A stretch of 62,000 nt of DNA from the NCBI GenBank assembly GCA_002633005.1, contig NMRA01000344.1, positions 10,013 through 72,012 of the forward strand, read 5' to 3'. Both the position numbers and the translations under genes were made by a program. The stretch's first letter is position 1. Every line of letters begins with the position of its first letter. This document shows positions 12,301-23,739 of the stretch, piece after piece. Source of the stretch: Phoronis australis. Taxonomy: Eukaryota; Phoronida; Phoronidae. The notes under the pieces were generated by a model. It saw nothing but the letters and a program-made list of their open reading frames with translations. It had not been told where the DNA came from and ran no database searches.

Positions 12301-15300
12301 CTCTCCTTCCCATAATGCAGTTTTCATGTACTTTGGCCATCACCGGGAATTTTATTCATCTTACTGCTTTTTTGTTTCGAACGGTAGTGACTCTTGGTGC
12401 CGAATTAAGCCAACGGATGTTTCAGGATTCGGTAGTGCCATAGGCTATATCGTATACTAATGAAAACTTTAATACTAAAGTCGTGTAAACTTTGTCAAAC
12501 TATTTATTTGTTGTCCTTTTGCATATTTAGAAGAAAAAATATTTCGGAAAATAATATTATGGCAGTGATTGGATGCGTTTAAGTGCAGGAAGAAGAGCTG
12601 CTGTCACATTTCTGTTAATTTCAGTTGCTGTGAAACAAAGCGGTCCAAAGATGGCTTAAACCTACCCATAGATCGACCCTAGTACAAGTGAAACACTTGA
12701 TTTCTTCTATAACTCAAGTCTAAACCATTATTGAAGTAGTGTGATTTTAATAAACGCGCTACGACTGAGACAAATACCCAGGCTTGTTGTTTAATATTCG
12801 CGTTAACTGTTCAAAATGTACTAGAGCCATCAGACATATGATTTGCCAGTGCAGATTCACTTTCAATCAAGAACAATATTAAAACGTAGTTCTAGCATTA
12901 AATGACCCATTGCCATCTTCAATCACCATCTGGTTTGGACAGTACAGACAGTGTTCACCCGGGATTTGTTCTAAAACCACCTCAAATCCACACCCAACGA
13001 GCCCCTCGAACCACTAACCCCACTACCCAACCACCACGACCCACAACCCCCGCGACCCACCACCTGCGGCAATAGAGGCATCGTTGCGCTTTTTTCAAAT
13101 TCCATAACCTTGTTACGTCATTGAGAGACTTTCCCATAGCACTTACGCTGGCTCAAGACTGGTGGTTAAAACAGAAATTGGCATAGGAACATGATCTGAA
13201 ATAACGGATTGTGAGTGTGCTATTGTTGCCACGGAAACGGTTCCACAAGCGGCTGCCAATGACACTGCTTTAGTAAACTAAGGGAGGAAGTGTGGTATCA
13301 CGTTTACACATAATTCCCCATCTTTAGTATTGCTTCCTGTCGTATACTCGTTTACAATATGCTACATGTAACTTCAAAATTAGTTAACAGTTTGTTTGAA
13401 ACTGTATTTACTGAAGAAATTATGATATTTGTGGTCTTATCGAACTCTCACAAAAGTAGCATGAATCTGCCATTCACTGAACAGCAGACCTGACGATTAC
13501 ACTCTGGATTTAATCAGACGATTAGTAACGTTGGTATGTCTTTCAAATAATTTGGTAGTGTTTTTTTTCAGACTTGCCGAATCGATTTACTCAATAGCAA
13601 AAAATGGGGAAAGTCAAGCAAGCACACGACCAGACTCGTTGTTCCTACAAGTCAGCGCTTTTACTATGTTCAGATCGAGGCGAGCATGTGTAAACTGGGT
13701 CGAGGGGGTTGTAGGTCGTGGGTCGAAGGCTTCGTAAGGTGTGGGGTTGAGGGAGTTTTAGAACTATCTCTCATACGGTTACCTTTCCCAGTATACATGG
13801 TAAACGCTTTCCACCATATCACCGAGGTACTCAACAATATCACCGAGGTACTCCTGATGTTTGCTAGAATGTCTATGGCTGAGCAATGGGTGGAATAGAT
13901 TTGGGTTCCAGGTTCATGTTAGTTCCGTCAAAACAGGCGACACAGACGTTATATCGTCTCTTAAACATGCATGCAAAACGAAAACTAGTACGATGAGTCT
14001 TTAAGAATGAAATGAACCTACAAATTGGTGCCAAAGAAATTCAACATTTTTTAACTTGTAACAAAGGATCTATTCTATCGTCCACTTGTTCAAAGAGTGG
14101 CCACGGCCCACAAGGCTAATTGCTGTCCTAATTTGGTCCCTACACCACCGTATTACTTTCCTAAGGCACGCTCTTGCGAATGATTGTGTTTTAGAATGTT
14201 TGTTACACATGCGCACTCGCCCCACGAATCTTCCTCACGCTCACGCTCACTTAAAGGAGCATGCCACCCCAAAACAACCTAATTTGCATCAATTTAGATC
14301 GAGTAGTTCTACTCCATAAGGACACGTACGGTTGCGTTACCTGACACCTGACGGCAGACGGAGGTGTTGAAATTATCCAATGACATCATCGGTCTCACAC
14401 GCAGTGTGTTCAGCAGTTCACAACATGGGTTACTGGTGTGAGCTTATCGCTTGAAGTAATCGTTTAACACCAATAAATCATCAAACTTCGTTGTAAAACC
14501 CTTAAAAATACACCGAGTTCTTATAAAAACGTGTTGTTTTATTTCGCTCAAAGTTTGGCAGGCTAATAAATTCTGTAGCAGGAGTTTGGGGTCTGTTTGG
14601 AGATAATTTCGAAGTATTTTCCGTGAGATACAGACAGAAGAACCTAGATCTGTGTTGTTTAGACTTGTGATTTTTTGAGTTCTAAACACAAAACGCTTGT
14701 TATCCTGACCAGTAGCTCGGAGCCCGATCAGGCCCGTCGCTGACGGCCAGATTGACTCGTTATCCCGGCCAGTGGCTTGGAAACTGATCAGACATCACGA
14801 ACATAAACCAGCCAAAGTTCAGTGGAAAGTAAACTTCCAGTCAAGAAAATACTATAGTAGTGAGCCAAAGTAATGTGCACGTGATTATGTTGGTGAATTA
14901 GCCACGAAACTGCAAATCTACTTACTCGTCGGGGGCCGCGAATTCAGGTTCCGCTTTGGCCACAGCACCGTCAGGGCAGAAGTTGTATAATGTACATTGA
15001 CAATCATTATTTGAGTAAAGTCAATGTAAATAAAGATTACCCTATCACCTGGCCGTGGGATGGAAATCGAGTTGTTTCACAACAGTTTCTGCCAGCATAC
15101 ACTAAATTAGTATGAGTTCACACGGCCTCGGTGTCCCGTCAATTAGGCCTAAAGCCGGTAACGCAGTGATTTATTCATTACTGGCTTCTCAAATCATTTG
15201 CACTCACGAACACTCCACAGGCATTACAAATTGCATCTTAAGAGACAGACTTTGTTTAAGTTTTATATAAGTATTGGTTAGGGTGAGAATAATTCATTTT

Positions 15301-15330
15301 GAAACAGAACGCTCAGTAATAAACGCCAAC
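9331..15330. other. Six kilobases with no convincing gene
   Basis: I find no exon with recognisable domain content. An AT-rich low-complexity patch (TTTATTTATTATT) lies at 11060-11180. Degenerate inverted sequences lie at 12968-13060 and 13680-13765 and may be arms of a worn TIR element. Open frames at 11626-12020 end near a plausible donor (GGAG then GTACGT at about 12014), but the peptide resembles nothing I know. Confidence 0.4.
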
Positions 15331-15500
15331 ATGGCAACTCGCAATCCCGACTTAGGACGAGCTAGAGCTCATCAGTCCCGACATCGCAGGTGGATCGTTA
15401 AGTTTTAAAGGCTATGAATTCGAACAAGAATACAATGATGAAGAAATACTAGAGAGGCGCCGTGAACAAGCTCAGACAACGGAACGTATGGAGTTATTTG
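15331..15500 (+). pseudogene. Acidic PYxFxP-motif segment, copy 1 of 4
   Basis: Bases 15401-15500 read SFKGYEFEQEYNDEEI, then LERRREQAQTTERMELF, and stop at a donor-like GTAAGC. The GYEFEQEYNDEE string resembles the PYxFEPEYTDEE motif I remember from P2X7-like intracellular-domain proteins of invertebrates; that family name is from memory and uncertain. An ATG at 15331 opens a different frame, so either a frameshift or a short intron separates it. The THAP-like segment at 15505-15725 faces it on the other strand. Confidence 0.4.
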
Positions 15501-15504
15501 GTAA

Positions 15505-15725
15505 GCCGGCATTGGTCAGGCACTGTCGACATCGGCAGGCCACAGACCCGGAGATGTTTCACGGCCTCATACTTGCTATTTACAGCGTACATTTCATTCT
15601 TCACTACCATGAGCCACTTCCTAAGCATCTCGGACTCTCGAGGAAGTAAAAAAGACGATATACCCGCTTTCCTCGCAGCTGCTTTCGTTGTTCGGACAAG
15701 CGGGAAAGATGCACCGCATCTGAGC
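15505..15725 (-). pseudogene. THAP zinc-finger segment, copy 1 of 4, frameshifted
   Basis: Minus-strand reading gives MRCIFPACPNNESSCEES in one frame and GISSFLLPRESEMLRKWLMV in another. Together they fit the start of a THAP domain (C-x4-C, then an F-x-x-P turn, then an invariant W), with a frameshift near 15665. The last ligands (CxxHF) are not clear. THAP domains bind DNA and often belong to transposases. It converges on the acidic segment at 15401-15500. Confidence 0.45.
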
Positions 15726-15730
15726 GGCAT

Positions 15731-16747
15731 TCACTCTGCATATGAACCACTGACGTCGCTAGCGTCGTTTCTCACCTTCCTCGCAGGTTAACGCGACACC
15801 TCTTGGCAAGGTAAGGTCGACCGTATACGAGGCGATGTGGATATAGACCGATTAAGACGACAAAAAAGACTAATTAAATCGGGTGGTATTCTCCTTTAAG
15901 GCCCACATGTACGAAATGGCGATGAAAGCAGTGGTTGAGGAAGTCTGATAACACAGTTCAGGAACACTTATCAATGTGAAATAGACCAATGACTGTTCAG
16001 GAATGTGCATGTTGTCACCAAACCCGAAAGTTGTGAGTGTCCATCTGTGGCCACGTGTTTCAAGTTGGTTTGACTATAACAACAGTTTTAGTAAGGAAGA
16101 AGACCGGAGTGAGGCCATTTAATAATGCTTATTCACTGAGGCCGGCATTTTTCATCAAAATACGGACAACTGCATCCCCTTGAATGACCATAAGTAGACT
16201 GAATGCCAGTCTTTAATTGTAAGTTGTGTAAATCACGTACTGGAACACGATGAGTCATGCCAAATGTAACAAACCTTTGGGCTTATCGGTTTACGTTTGT
16301 CTAGTGACCAAGTGTGTGTTCTTTTCTAGAATATTGCGTAACATGAACAGCATTGTGTTTGTGTCGTGTGTTCCCGTAGTGATCCAATACGGCGCAAAGA
16401 GCTACTATTGCTGGTATGACTTGACAAACGTACAATGTACGCTTGTGTTGCTAAAGCCTTGTTGGGACTGGTAGCCTAGTACGTCTGAATTAAAACAATT
16501 CTTTCAACGGAAGCTTTGCCATGTGTAAAATACGTTTAGGCTATACGAGTAAATTGTGCAGAAATCAGTAGTCACTCAACCTTTCACTAGTAACCAGACT
16601 GAAGACTCGTTAGTAAATCTACATGTACCCTTCGATACCATGGTAAAAGTCGATGAAACAAGAAAAGGTAATAACTAGCTGAAATGTAAAACGAGTTTAA
16701 AAGAGATTGTTGTTTTCACCCACATACTTACAAACGCGCTAACGTTA
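15731..16747. other. No gene recognised
   Basis: Unassigned sequence between the THAP remnant and the solo LTR. Short open frames only. Confidence 0.45.
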
Positions 16748-16752
16748 ACAGC

Positions 16753-17481
16753 TGTCAGAATATAGTCTGACAGTATTATTAGTTGTATTGTTTTGTTTTG
16801 TTATTCAGTTTGGTTGGCATGACCCCTGAGTTAAGTACAGTGATGATGTAATTTGTTTACTACAGTATAGTGTGGAACTTTCTAGAAGACTCTAGCATGA
16901 CAGTGATTAATGCAGTCTGGAATATTCTAGAGAGTAGTATATGTTTGTAGAATGATTGGGTAGATTCAGGAAAGTTCTAGAATGTGCTTGAATTGATGTA
17001 AAGTTCCAGAACAATGCATTAGGCTATAAATACACAAGCACAGGTTTGTGTTAGTCAGAAAAAGTCAGTTGAGTCCAAGAAGATCAAATCGGGAGATCAA
17101 GTCAGTTCAAGAGAAGATCAAGACGGGAGATAAAGTAAGTTTAAGAAAGTTTATCAAGAGAACTACAGTTGAGTTTCAGTGAAGAGAATCAGCAGTTACA
17201 GCGATAGTCAATAGAGAGCCAGCTATAGAGACAGCAGGTTATTGAATCCGCGAGTTGCTGGAAGTATCTCAGAAGTTCAACACAAGTCAAGGCTTCGCAG
17301 CACTGGCTGGAGCATACACAGACATTACGTCGGACGTTTTGTTTGAGTAGGCTTGTGAACGTACGGTCGGGATTAATAAAGGATTAACTCGAACCCGTCT
17401 TCAGACAATCTTCACACCGAAAGCTATTAGCACCGGTCTGTAACAACCTGCGCCCACCCACACACGGGGAAAAACGTGACA
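16753..17481 (+). mobile_element. Solo LTR (729 bases) with 5-base target duplication
   Basis: The block starts TGTCAGAA, ends GTGACA and is flanked on both sides by ACAGC (16748-16752 and 17482-17486), with one more matching base upstream. Inside are a TATA box (TATAAA, 17025-17030) and a polyadenylation signal (AATAAA, 17375-17380) in the order expected of U3-R-U5. No internal retroelement region or second LTR is present, so it is the product of LTR-LTR recombination. The 5-base duplication fits Gypsy/BEL-type integrases, but the family cannot be named from the LTR alone. Confidence 0.8.
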
Positions 17482-17486
17482 ACAGC

Positions 17487-17779
17487 TCCACAGCATTATT
17501 AATTTATAAATAAATCAATAACATAAATGAAATATTTAAGCTCGAAACTTCGCAAGGGCACAGCATCTCAGTGGCTGAAAATGTTCTCAATGTTCAGAGA
17601 GGCCGCAACTCATTGTCCAGTGAGCAAAAGCTCCTCACTGCAAGTCTCGCGAGTCATGCATCTCCGGAACGCAGCCCCGCTGGCTGACTGATAATTGATG
17701 ACCACCGTTTCAACACTTTATCGACTAGTGACCAAGACAAGTAACAATCGAGCAGGTCGCTGATGTTATAAAAACGTAG
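17487..17779. other. No gene recognised
   Basis: Short unassigned spacer between the LTR and the next dispersed repeat. Confidence 0.4.
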
Positions 17780-19310
17780 TCCGGCGCCCGTCCGGCGTCC
17801 GGCGTCCGCTGCTCTATCGCCAAAACCGTTTGACGTATGTTCATGAAATTTTGCACACGAGTTTATTTTGTTGATGGGACGGCATGAGCGAACTTTCAGA
17901 CGGATCCCATTACCGGTGGCCCCCTAGTGGCAATTTTAGTTTTTTTGCGTTTACATCTTAGTCTGTATCTTCAAAGGTCCTCAACGTATTTTCATAAAAC
18001 TTGGTGTATAGGCATCTATTAGTAAGACGACGGTATCCTCTTGTTTTTGGATGGATTCGACGTAGTTTGCGCCATATAGTGGCCTTTTTACTGTTTTCTA
18101 GTCTGTTTTTTTGACGTCCACCTCTCTATCAACCAAACAGCTCTAAGTATGATTGTGAAAAATTGGCATGTATGTTCTTACTATGAAGAAGACGGTTGAC
18201 GATGATTTTCCGACGACTTCGACTACTGTGGCGCCTCCTAGTTGCAGTTTTGTTGTTTTGCGCCTATGGCTATATCTCCTAAACCGTCTGCAGCATCATT
18301 ACTAAACTTAGTAAGTGCATTTATATGATGTTGACAATGGACGACGAATGACTTTCGGACAGATCGGACAACTGCTGTGTCACCTAGTGGCAATTTTATT
18401 TTTTTACGTTTACCTCCGTATCTTCAAAGTCCTTAACGTAATTTCATAAAATTTGGCGTACAGCCTTCTAGTGGCCATTTTTACTGTTTTCGAGTCGTCT
18501 GTTTTTTGGCGTCCACCCCTCTATCAACCAAACCGATTTCAGGATAATTGTGATGACTACTATGGCGCCTCCTAGAGGCTGTTTCTTTTTTGCGCCCATG
18601 GCTGTATCAACTAAACCGTATGCAGGATCTTTACCAAATTTAAGTGTTTTTATATGATGTTGACAACGGACGACGATGATTTTGGGATGCATCCGATTAT
18701 TCGTATGCCCCCTGTTGGCAATTTTGGTTTTACGTTTACCTCTGTATCTTTAAAGGTCCTCAACAGATCTTCATAAAATTTTGAAGACCGGCATCTATTG
18801 GTGAGATGACGCTATCCTCCCGCTTTTGGATGAAAACAAGGTACTTTGCACCACCCAGTGGCCATTTTTGCTCTTTTCGAGTCTGTTTTTGGCGTCTACC
18901 TCTCTTTAAACCAAATCATTCTAAGGATGGTTTTGAAAATTGGCGTATATGTTCTCAGTGTGAAGAGGACAGTTGATGATGACGACTCTGGCGCTTCCTA
19001 GTGGTAGTTTTGTTTTGTTTTGAGCCCATAGCTGACTCTCCTACACCCACTGCAGTATCTTTATTACATTTTTTAAGTTTATTTATTTGAAGCTAAATGC
19101 AGACAATGACGACTTTCAGGCGGATCCAATGAACACTGTGCCCTAGTGGCAATTTCATTTTATTCTGTTTTTCTTTGTTTCTCTGAAGTTCCATGACCGA
19201 TTTCTATGATATTTAGTGTTTAGCTTCCTATTAGAGAAGCAATGACATGTTCCCGTTTTCGGACGGATTGCTTTTTTGCACCATCTAGTGGCCATTTTTA
19301 TGACACAAAT
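17780..19310 (+). repeat. CCGTCCGT-headed dispersed repeat, best-preserved copy
   Basis: The head is CCCGTCCGGCGTCCGGCG followed by 'ctgctctatcgccaaaaccg'. Three kinds of block then cycle: A (CCCTAGTGGCAATTTT), B (CACCTAGTGGCCATTTTTAC) and C (GCCTCCTAGTGGCAGTTTTG). Cores at about 17921, 18076, 18230, 18386, 18470, 18568, 18706, 18855, 18995, 19142 and 19285 give a spacing near 155 bases and a three-block super-unit near 465 bases. No open frame spans it. Confidence 0.8.
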
Positions 19311-19490
19311 AAGTAACGCTAACACACCATTTGCGATGCATTCGTGGGCGCATTTCAACGCTCCGCGTTGCACTTGTTACCAAAGAAATCGCTGCTACCT
19401 TGAGTGAGGTGTTCATCGCCTACATCAGTTTATCAATGTTGTGACCTCGAGAAGATTGCCGTAAGATAATTGCAGTTCTGCTATGTAAGT

Positions 19491-19667
19491 GCTAGTTTAC
19501 CTGGACATGGAGGTTCGGCGCATTCCCTTATCTTGATATTGAGACCAGGGCACCTAGCTTCACCGAACAGTGGGTTCAGGCACGATCTCACTCGGATTTG
19601 GAAGCCGGGCCCGCAAGAGGAGGAGCATTCGGACCAACTGCCGTACTCAGTCCACGTGCCATCATCT
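19491..19667 (-). CDS. Thrombospondin type-1 repeat exon
   Basis: The minus-strand exon reads GTWTEYGSWSECSSSCGPGF, then QIRVRSCLNP, ending ECAEPPCPG. This is a complete TSP1 repeat with W-x5-W-SECSSSCG, the RxRxC strand and CxxPxCP end. The acceptor is CAG before 19667 and the donor is GTAAAC after 19491. At 177 bases it is phase 1-1, the usual class for TSP1 exons. It lies on the same strand as the disintegrin gene, 12 kb downstream of the EGF exon, but the EGF exon ends in phase 2, so at least one unseen exon would be needed to join them. It could instead belong to another secreted or membrane matrix protein. Confidence 0.85.
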
Positions 19668-19765
19668 GAAATATGAATCTTCATTAGAATCGTTCCCACT
19701 TGGTACTTTACTCTTGGGTGTGATACCGCCCATGATCCGACAAAAAGTTTGGTGCATGTGCATTT

Positions 19766-19860
19766 GACGTAAAATGTAACAACTACGTAAAATGTAACAA
19801 CGTGTTACATTTTAAGAGAGGCTTAGGAACGCATAATGTAACAGTGACGTAAAATGTAAT
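19766..19860. repeat. ACGTAAAATGTAACA repeats with perfect hairpin
   Basis: The word ACGTAAAATGTAACA recurs near 19768, 19785 and 19841 with small changes. AAAATGTAACA (19789-19799) and TGTTACATTTT (19803-19813) form a perfect 11-base inverted repeat with a 3-base loop. This may be the end of a DNA transposon. Confidence 0.6.
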
Positions 19861-21104
19861 ACGAAATTGTTATACTTAAAAGCGCATCATGGCCGTCGGT
19901 GCTCATTACGGTTTTAAACATTTAGTGGTTGTCTGAACCCCTGTATAGTCGGTGGGCCAGATCTCATAGCGTTCATCCTTGTGAGTACTTTGGGGGGCAA
20001 CCTAGTTCCCACGTCTACACTTAGACATTTTTTATAAATGGTGTTTTTGTTGCACAAAATATTATGCACATTCCTGTCACTTGGTGGCGCGCTTCTATTG
20101 AATTGACCAATCAGAGAGCCAGAATGTATTGTTGTGCTTAGTTACTTCAATATGGCTGCTCCCATGGAGTGTGATGCCTGTATAATTCAAGGTTTATCAA
20201 ACAGCACAAAATTGTGATGCCAGAACCTGAAGAAGCTTAGAGAAGCATCCTGACGAAAACTGATGGACTGTGGAACTCTGCAGATGAGTAGATCAAAAAG
20301 AAGAAGAGGTGTCACAAACGTTTGTGCAGAAAATAGCTGCATGTCCTGGTATAGCCTATACACAGTGTACTGCTGTAGAAGACCAAGTGTCAGACCAAAA
20401 ATTGAAAGGACATAGAAAGGCATAGCAACGGTTCAAGACATCAGCAGTAGTACTAAAGCTGAAGCTGCTGAAAGTGATACAGATGTTACCCAAAATTATC
20501 CAAGAAAATCCATTAGACTACCGAAATCTGAAACACCTAATTAACCTGAACAAGATAGGACCATTCTGAAACACGAGTGCATTATTTGTTAGCAGAAAAA
20601 GTATATTATGGACCACATTTCACGAAAGAGAAAGAAGTAACAACTTTCTAGCTTTGAAAAACAGGGACGTATTTTTGAAATGTACATCTTGGTGTTTTCC
20701 AAGTGTGTTTCAATGTTATCACCAGCTGTTTTTTTACCTTGTTCAGTCTCTTGGCTGCCTAGGCCTTAGACAATACCGCTGACCCAGTAGAGACGGTGAT
20801 CATACCATAGGTACTCCATATGCCGGATGCTTTTCGGCAAATTATGCATCACACTGGTTAAACCATAAATCATGTTCCTGTAAGTTTAGAAGTACCGCGT
20901 AGAGAGGTGCGTCTGAGGAGGCCGTTAATGTATTTCATTTGTTCCCAGTTTAAACATATACTCCTGCAATCCTGTTTTTCGAACTCACTTGTTCAGTTGC
21001 CATTTCGACACGGCTTGCGCCAAGGGATAACCGTTTGGCGTTATACTGTGGGTTTGATTTTTTAAAAGCTCTTTAAGTCAAAAATGTTTGAGAAGGTTAA
21101 ATGG
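19861..21104. other. No gene confirmed; CCAAT-like motif and short ORF start
   Basis: A CCAAT motif (GACCAATCAGAG, about 20103-20114) lies upstream of ATGGCTGCTCCCATGGAG (about 20152), which opens only 22 codons before a stop. This could be a decayed promoter and first exon. Nothing recognisable follows. Confidence 0.3.
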
Positions 21105-21105
21105 C

Positions 21106-22161
21106 CCCCCTTATGAAAACGCTTCCGGAAATTATAATCCCAAAAGCCAGTGAGAATCTCACTGAATTCCAGTTAGATTCCAGTGAGAATCTAACTAATT
21201 AAGATGCCATTTAAATTAGCGAGAAAAACATTCTCACTCTAGTGAGCATACAGTTATATTCCAGTTAGAATTCAGTGAGAATCTAACTAATTTGCATAGC
21301 ATTCCCACTCAGTGAGAATCTGTGTTACTGAAATTCTCACTCAGTAGGAATGCTATATGCAAATTAGTGAGAATTTGTGTTACTGAAATTCTCACTGAGT
21401 GAACATCTCACTGGGTGAGAATTTTGGTAACCAAAACAATGCTTATTTTTGTGAGTTTATCTTGAAATTTGACTAAGGATACAATGTAATTGCAAATTGT
21501 GAAATATAGCAGACATAAACTAACAACTATAATGTCTTTGGTGAATCAGTAAAATACTGAAAACTCAGCTGTCAACACAGAATGAAGACATCAGTCTAAT
21601 ACTGGTGCTTCATGCACTCTACTAGATGTAAGAAATGTACTAACCTTAAGCTTACTAACACACAAAATCAGTCCTGGGTCCCTCTGGTTGACTTGCAGAC
21701 AAACTGTTCAGTAATTTCACAATATTTTTGAGAAAAAATCAACAATCTTCAAGCATTTCTCCAACTGCTCATTCTTGGCGTCATTTTAGTTTGAATTCAG
21801 AAATCTGATTCAACTGAAATTTTCACAGTTACAGCCAATCAGGGTGTTTTTTATCTTAAATTCTCACTGAATTCTCAATCCAATTTTGGCAAGTCCAAAT
21901 TCTCACTCAATTCTCACTCAGATTTTTTCTAAGTCTGAAATTCTCACTGATTCTCACTCAGAATTTTTCTAAGACCAAAATTCTCACTTGATTCTCATTG
22001 TTACATAACATTTTCCCACTATTTTCTCACTGACTGCCCCTGTTGTTCAATTCCCACTGGTTCCCACTGGCATTTCTAACTATAATTGGTGATTTAGTGA
22101 GAATTTAACTGGAATCTAACTGGAATCCAGTGAGATTCTCACTTTCTTTTTCGTAAGGGGG
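21106..22161. mobile_element. MITE built from AGTGAGAAT words
   Basis: The terminal inverted repeats are CCCCCTTATGAAAA (21106-21119) and TTTTCGTAAGGGGG at the right end (ending 22161). Further in, the two sides mirror each other with GTGAGAATCTCACTG and CCAGTTAGATTCCAGTGAG strings. The word AGTGAGAAT or its complement ATTCTCACT recurs more than twenty times. No open frame or target duplication is evident. Non-autonomous DNA transposon is the best reading. Confidence 0.75.
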
Positions 22162-22826
22162 AGTAGATGCTTGCAATCAACATGCCCAAGTGGCCTTCAT
22201 CCCCTGCCGTAATCCTGGGATAGGGGGAACCACTTCTCAATTTTTTGAAAACATTAATTACTTAGGTAGCTTCAATGTTAATTAAATTAAAGTGCCTAAG
22301 TGGCCAGTGCCCCCATTGTAATTTGAGGACCGTGGAAGCCATTGTCCATTTCATCAAACATTGATTACCTTAAGTGTAAATCTATTGACTATGTTATGAG
22401 CATTTGATTTAAAAAAAATAAATTTCAATCACTGCACTGGTATATCAGCTGATTTATTTTCAGTTGCATCAACTAATCTAATTATTAGATGATGAACATT
22501 TTTAGGCGACTGATCTGACGGCATGTAAATTTGTTTGGATGGTGGTGGATCAGTTCCTGATAAGTCCGTCTGAAAAATTTGCATGCCAACTCACTCATTG
22601 TTAAATGTTAAATAAATCTTAAACAGTACACACCATGGATTTTTGCACATTTTGAATTACTGGTGGCCACAGACTAAATGTATGACGTAAAATTTAACTA
22701 AACCCATGTTTATTTTGCGTAATTAGCTCAAAATTTTGATTTTTCTTTCAATTTTGCCAATTTTCACATTTCCCGCCATGTGACGTCATGGGTTGAACAC
22801 AAGAGATCAGTGACTAGCATTGAACA
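22162..22826. other. No gene recognised
   Basis: AT-rich spacer. Bases 22775-22826 lead directly into the next acidic segment and contain GTGACGTCATGGG, a CRE-like palindrome (TGACGTCA, about 22781-22788), which could be promoter sequence. Confidence 0.35.
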
Positions 22827-23097
22827 ATGGCGGAGACCAGGGAATTTGAAAGTGACGACGATTATGAGCAAGAATTGAACGAATACTATGAAGAAACGTA
22901 TGAGAATGGTGGCCAGGATGAGGAAATGGGGTTGCACGAAAGCGAGGACAAGTTTAATGTGCTTCCGGCTGCGTACTTTTCTACTTTGAGCCTTATGAAC
23001 TGGATCCTCCCGCGAGAGAAGCGGCCTCGGGCTCGGCGAGTAAACCCAGTCATCCAACAGACGATCCTGAATTAAGAGCTGATGTTTCTGAATGATA
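22827..23097 (+). pseudogene. Acidic PYxFxP-motif segment, copy 2 of 4, one frameshift
   Basis: An ATG at 22827 opens an acidic peptide (MAETREFESDDDYEQELNEY and on to about residue 50). A shift of frame near 22978 is then needed to read FEPYELDPPAREAASGSAS and a tail ending PELRADVSE before a stop at about 23093. The PYELDPPAR string matches PYEFDPLAR in copy 3. The acidic start resembles the one at 58.8 kb ([19 protein letters not shown]). The frameshift marks it as a relic, or as two exons misjoined. The THAP segment downstream converges on it. Confidence 0.5.
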
Positions 23098-23124
23098 AAT
23101 ATTGTCCTTTATTGAACCAGGCCT

Positions 23125-23399
23125 TCATCGTCTCCTGTGACTGGAGTCGAAACACGAGTCCTCAAAGTGAGCAGAACACAGAGTGACCCCGGACCGAATC
23201 GCTTGGTCCACGACGACGTCCCACACTCTCGTTCGGCGCACGAAGTCATGCCACTTCTGCGCAACTTTGGTGTCCTTTGGAACACCGAGACGTTTTCCGC
23301 CTGGCTGCTGTTGCTGCAGCCTCCGGAAACACATCTTTTGATCCCTCTACGAACCTTCTCGACGCTAAATGTACTTTGCATTCTCTTCACTCTATACAC
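23125..23399 (-). pseudogene. THAP zinc-finger segment, copy 2 of 4, frameshifted
   Basis: The minus strand gives RRGIKRCVSGGCSN, then AENVSVF in one frame, and GVPKDTKVAQKWHDFVRRTR with TLCSAHFEDSCF in another. This is a nearly complete THAP domain: CxxxC start, the VSVF turn, PKD, the invariant W, and the CSAHF ligand pair. One frameshift near 23290 breaks it. About 30-50 bases separate its 3' side from the acidic segment on the other strand. Confidence 0.7.
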
Positions 23400-23739
23400 T
23401 TTGTCCCTGATCCGAACGGTACGGCGAACGACCTGGGTTCAACCCATGACGTTGTACATAATTATTATTTTTTTTCAATTTTTGCGTGTTTCTTTATGAG
23501 CTGTGCACTAAAGGCACTGAAATCAAGTAAGATATAATAATAAAATTTATTTTGAGGTACTAGAGTCATGTTGTGTACACTTTAAAGAGTTCCTACCATA
23601 ACCCTGTGTTACAGAAGGAATTTCATTATTACATCTTAACAGATTTAATAGCCTTTAGTACACCTGTTGCTACGAAACAAGCTAAAAATATATTTTTCTG
23701 TTACCGAGTTTGTACGCAATGGGTGGAAGACCGCCTCAC

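Noticed and set aside
12968-13765. GC-rich inverted sequences as a TIR element
   Set aside because: Arms match only in short degenerate pieces and no ends can be fixed.
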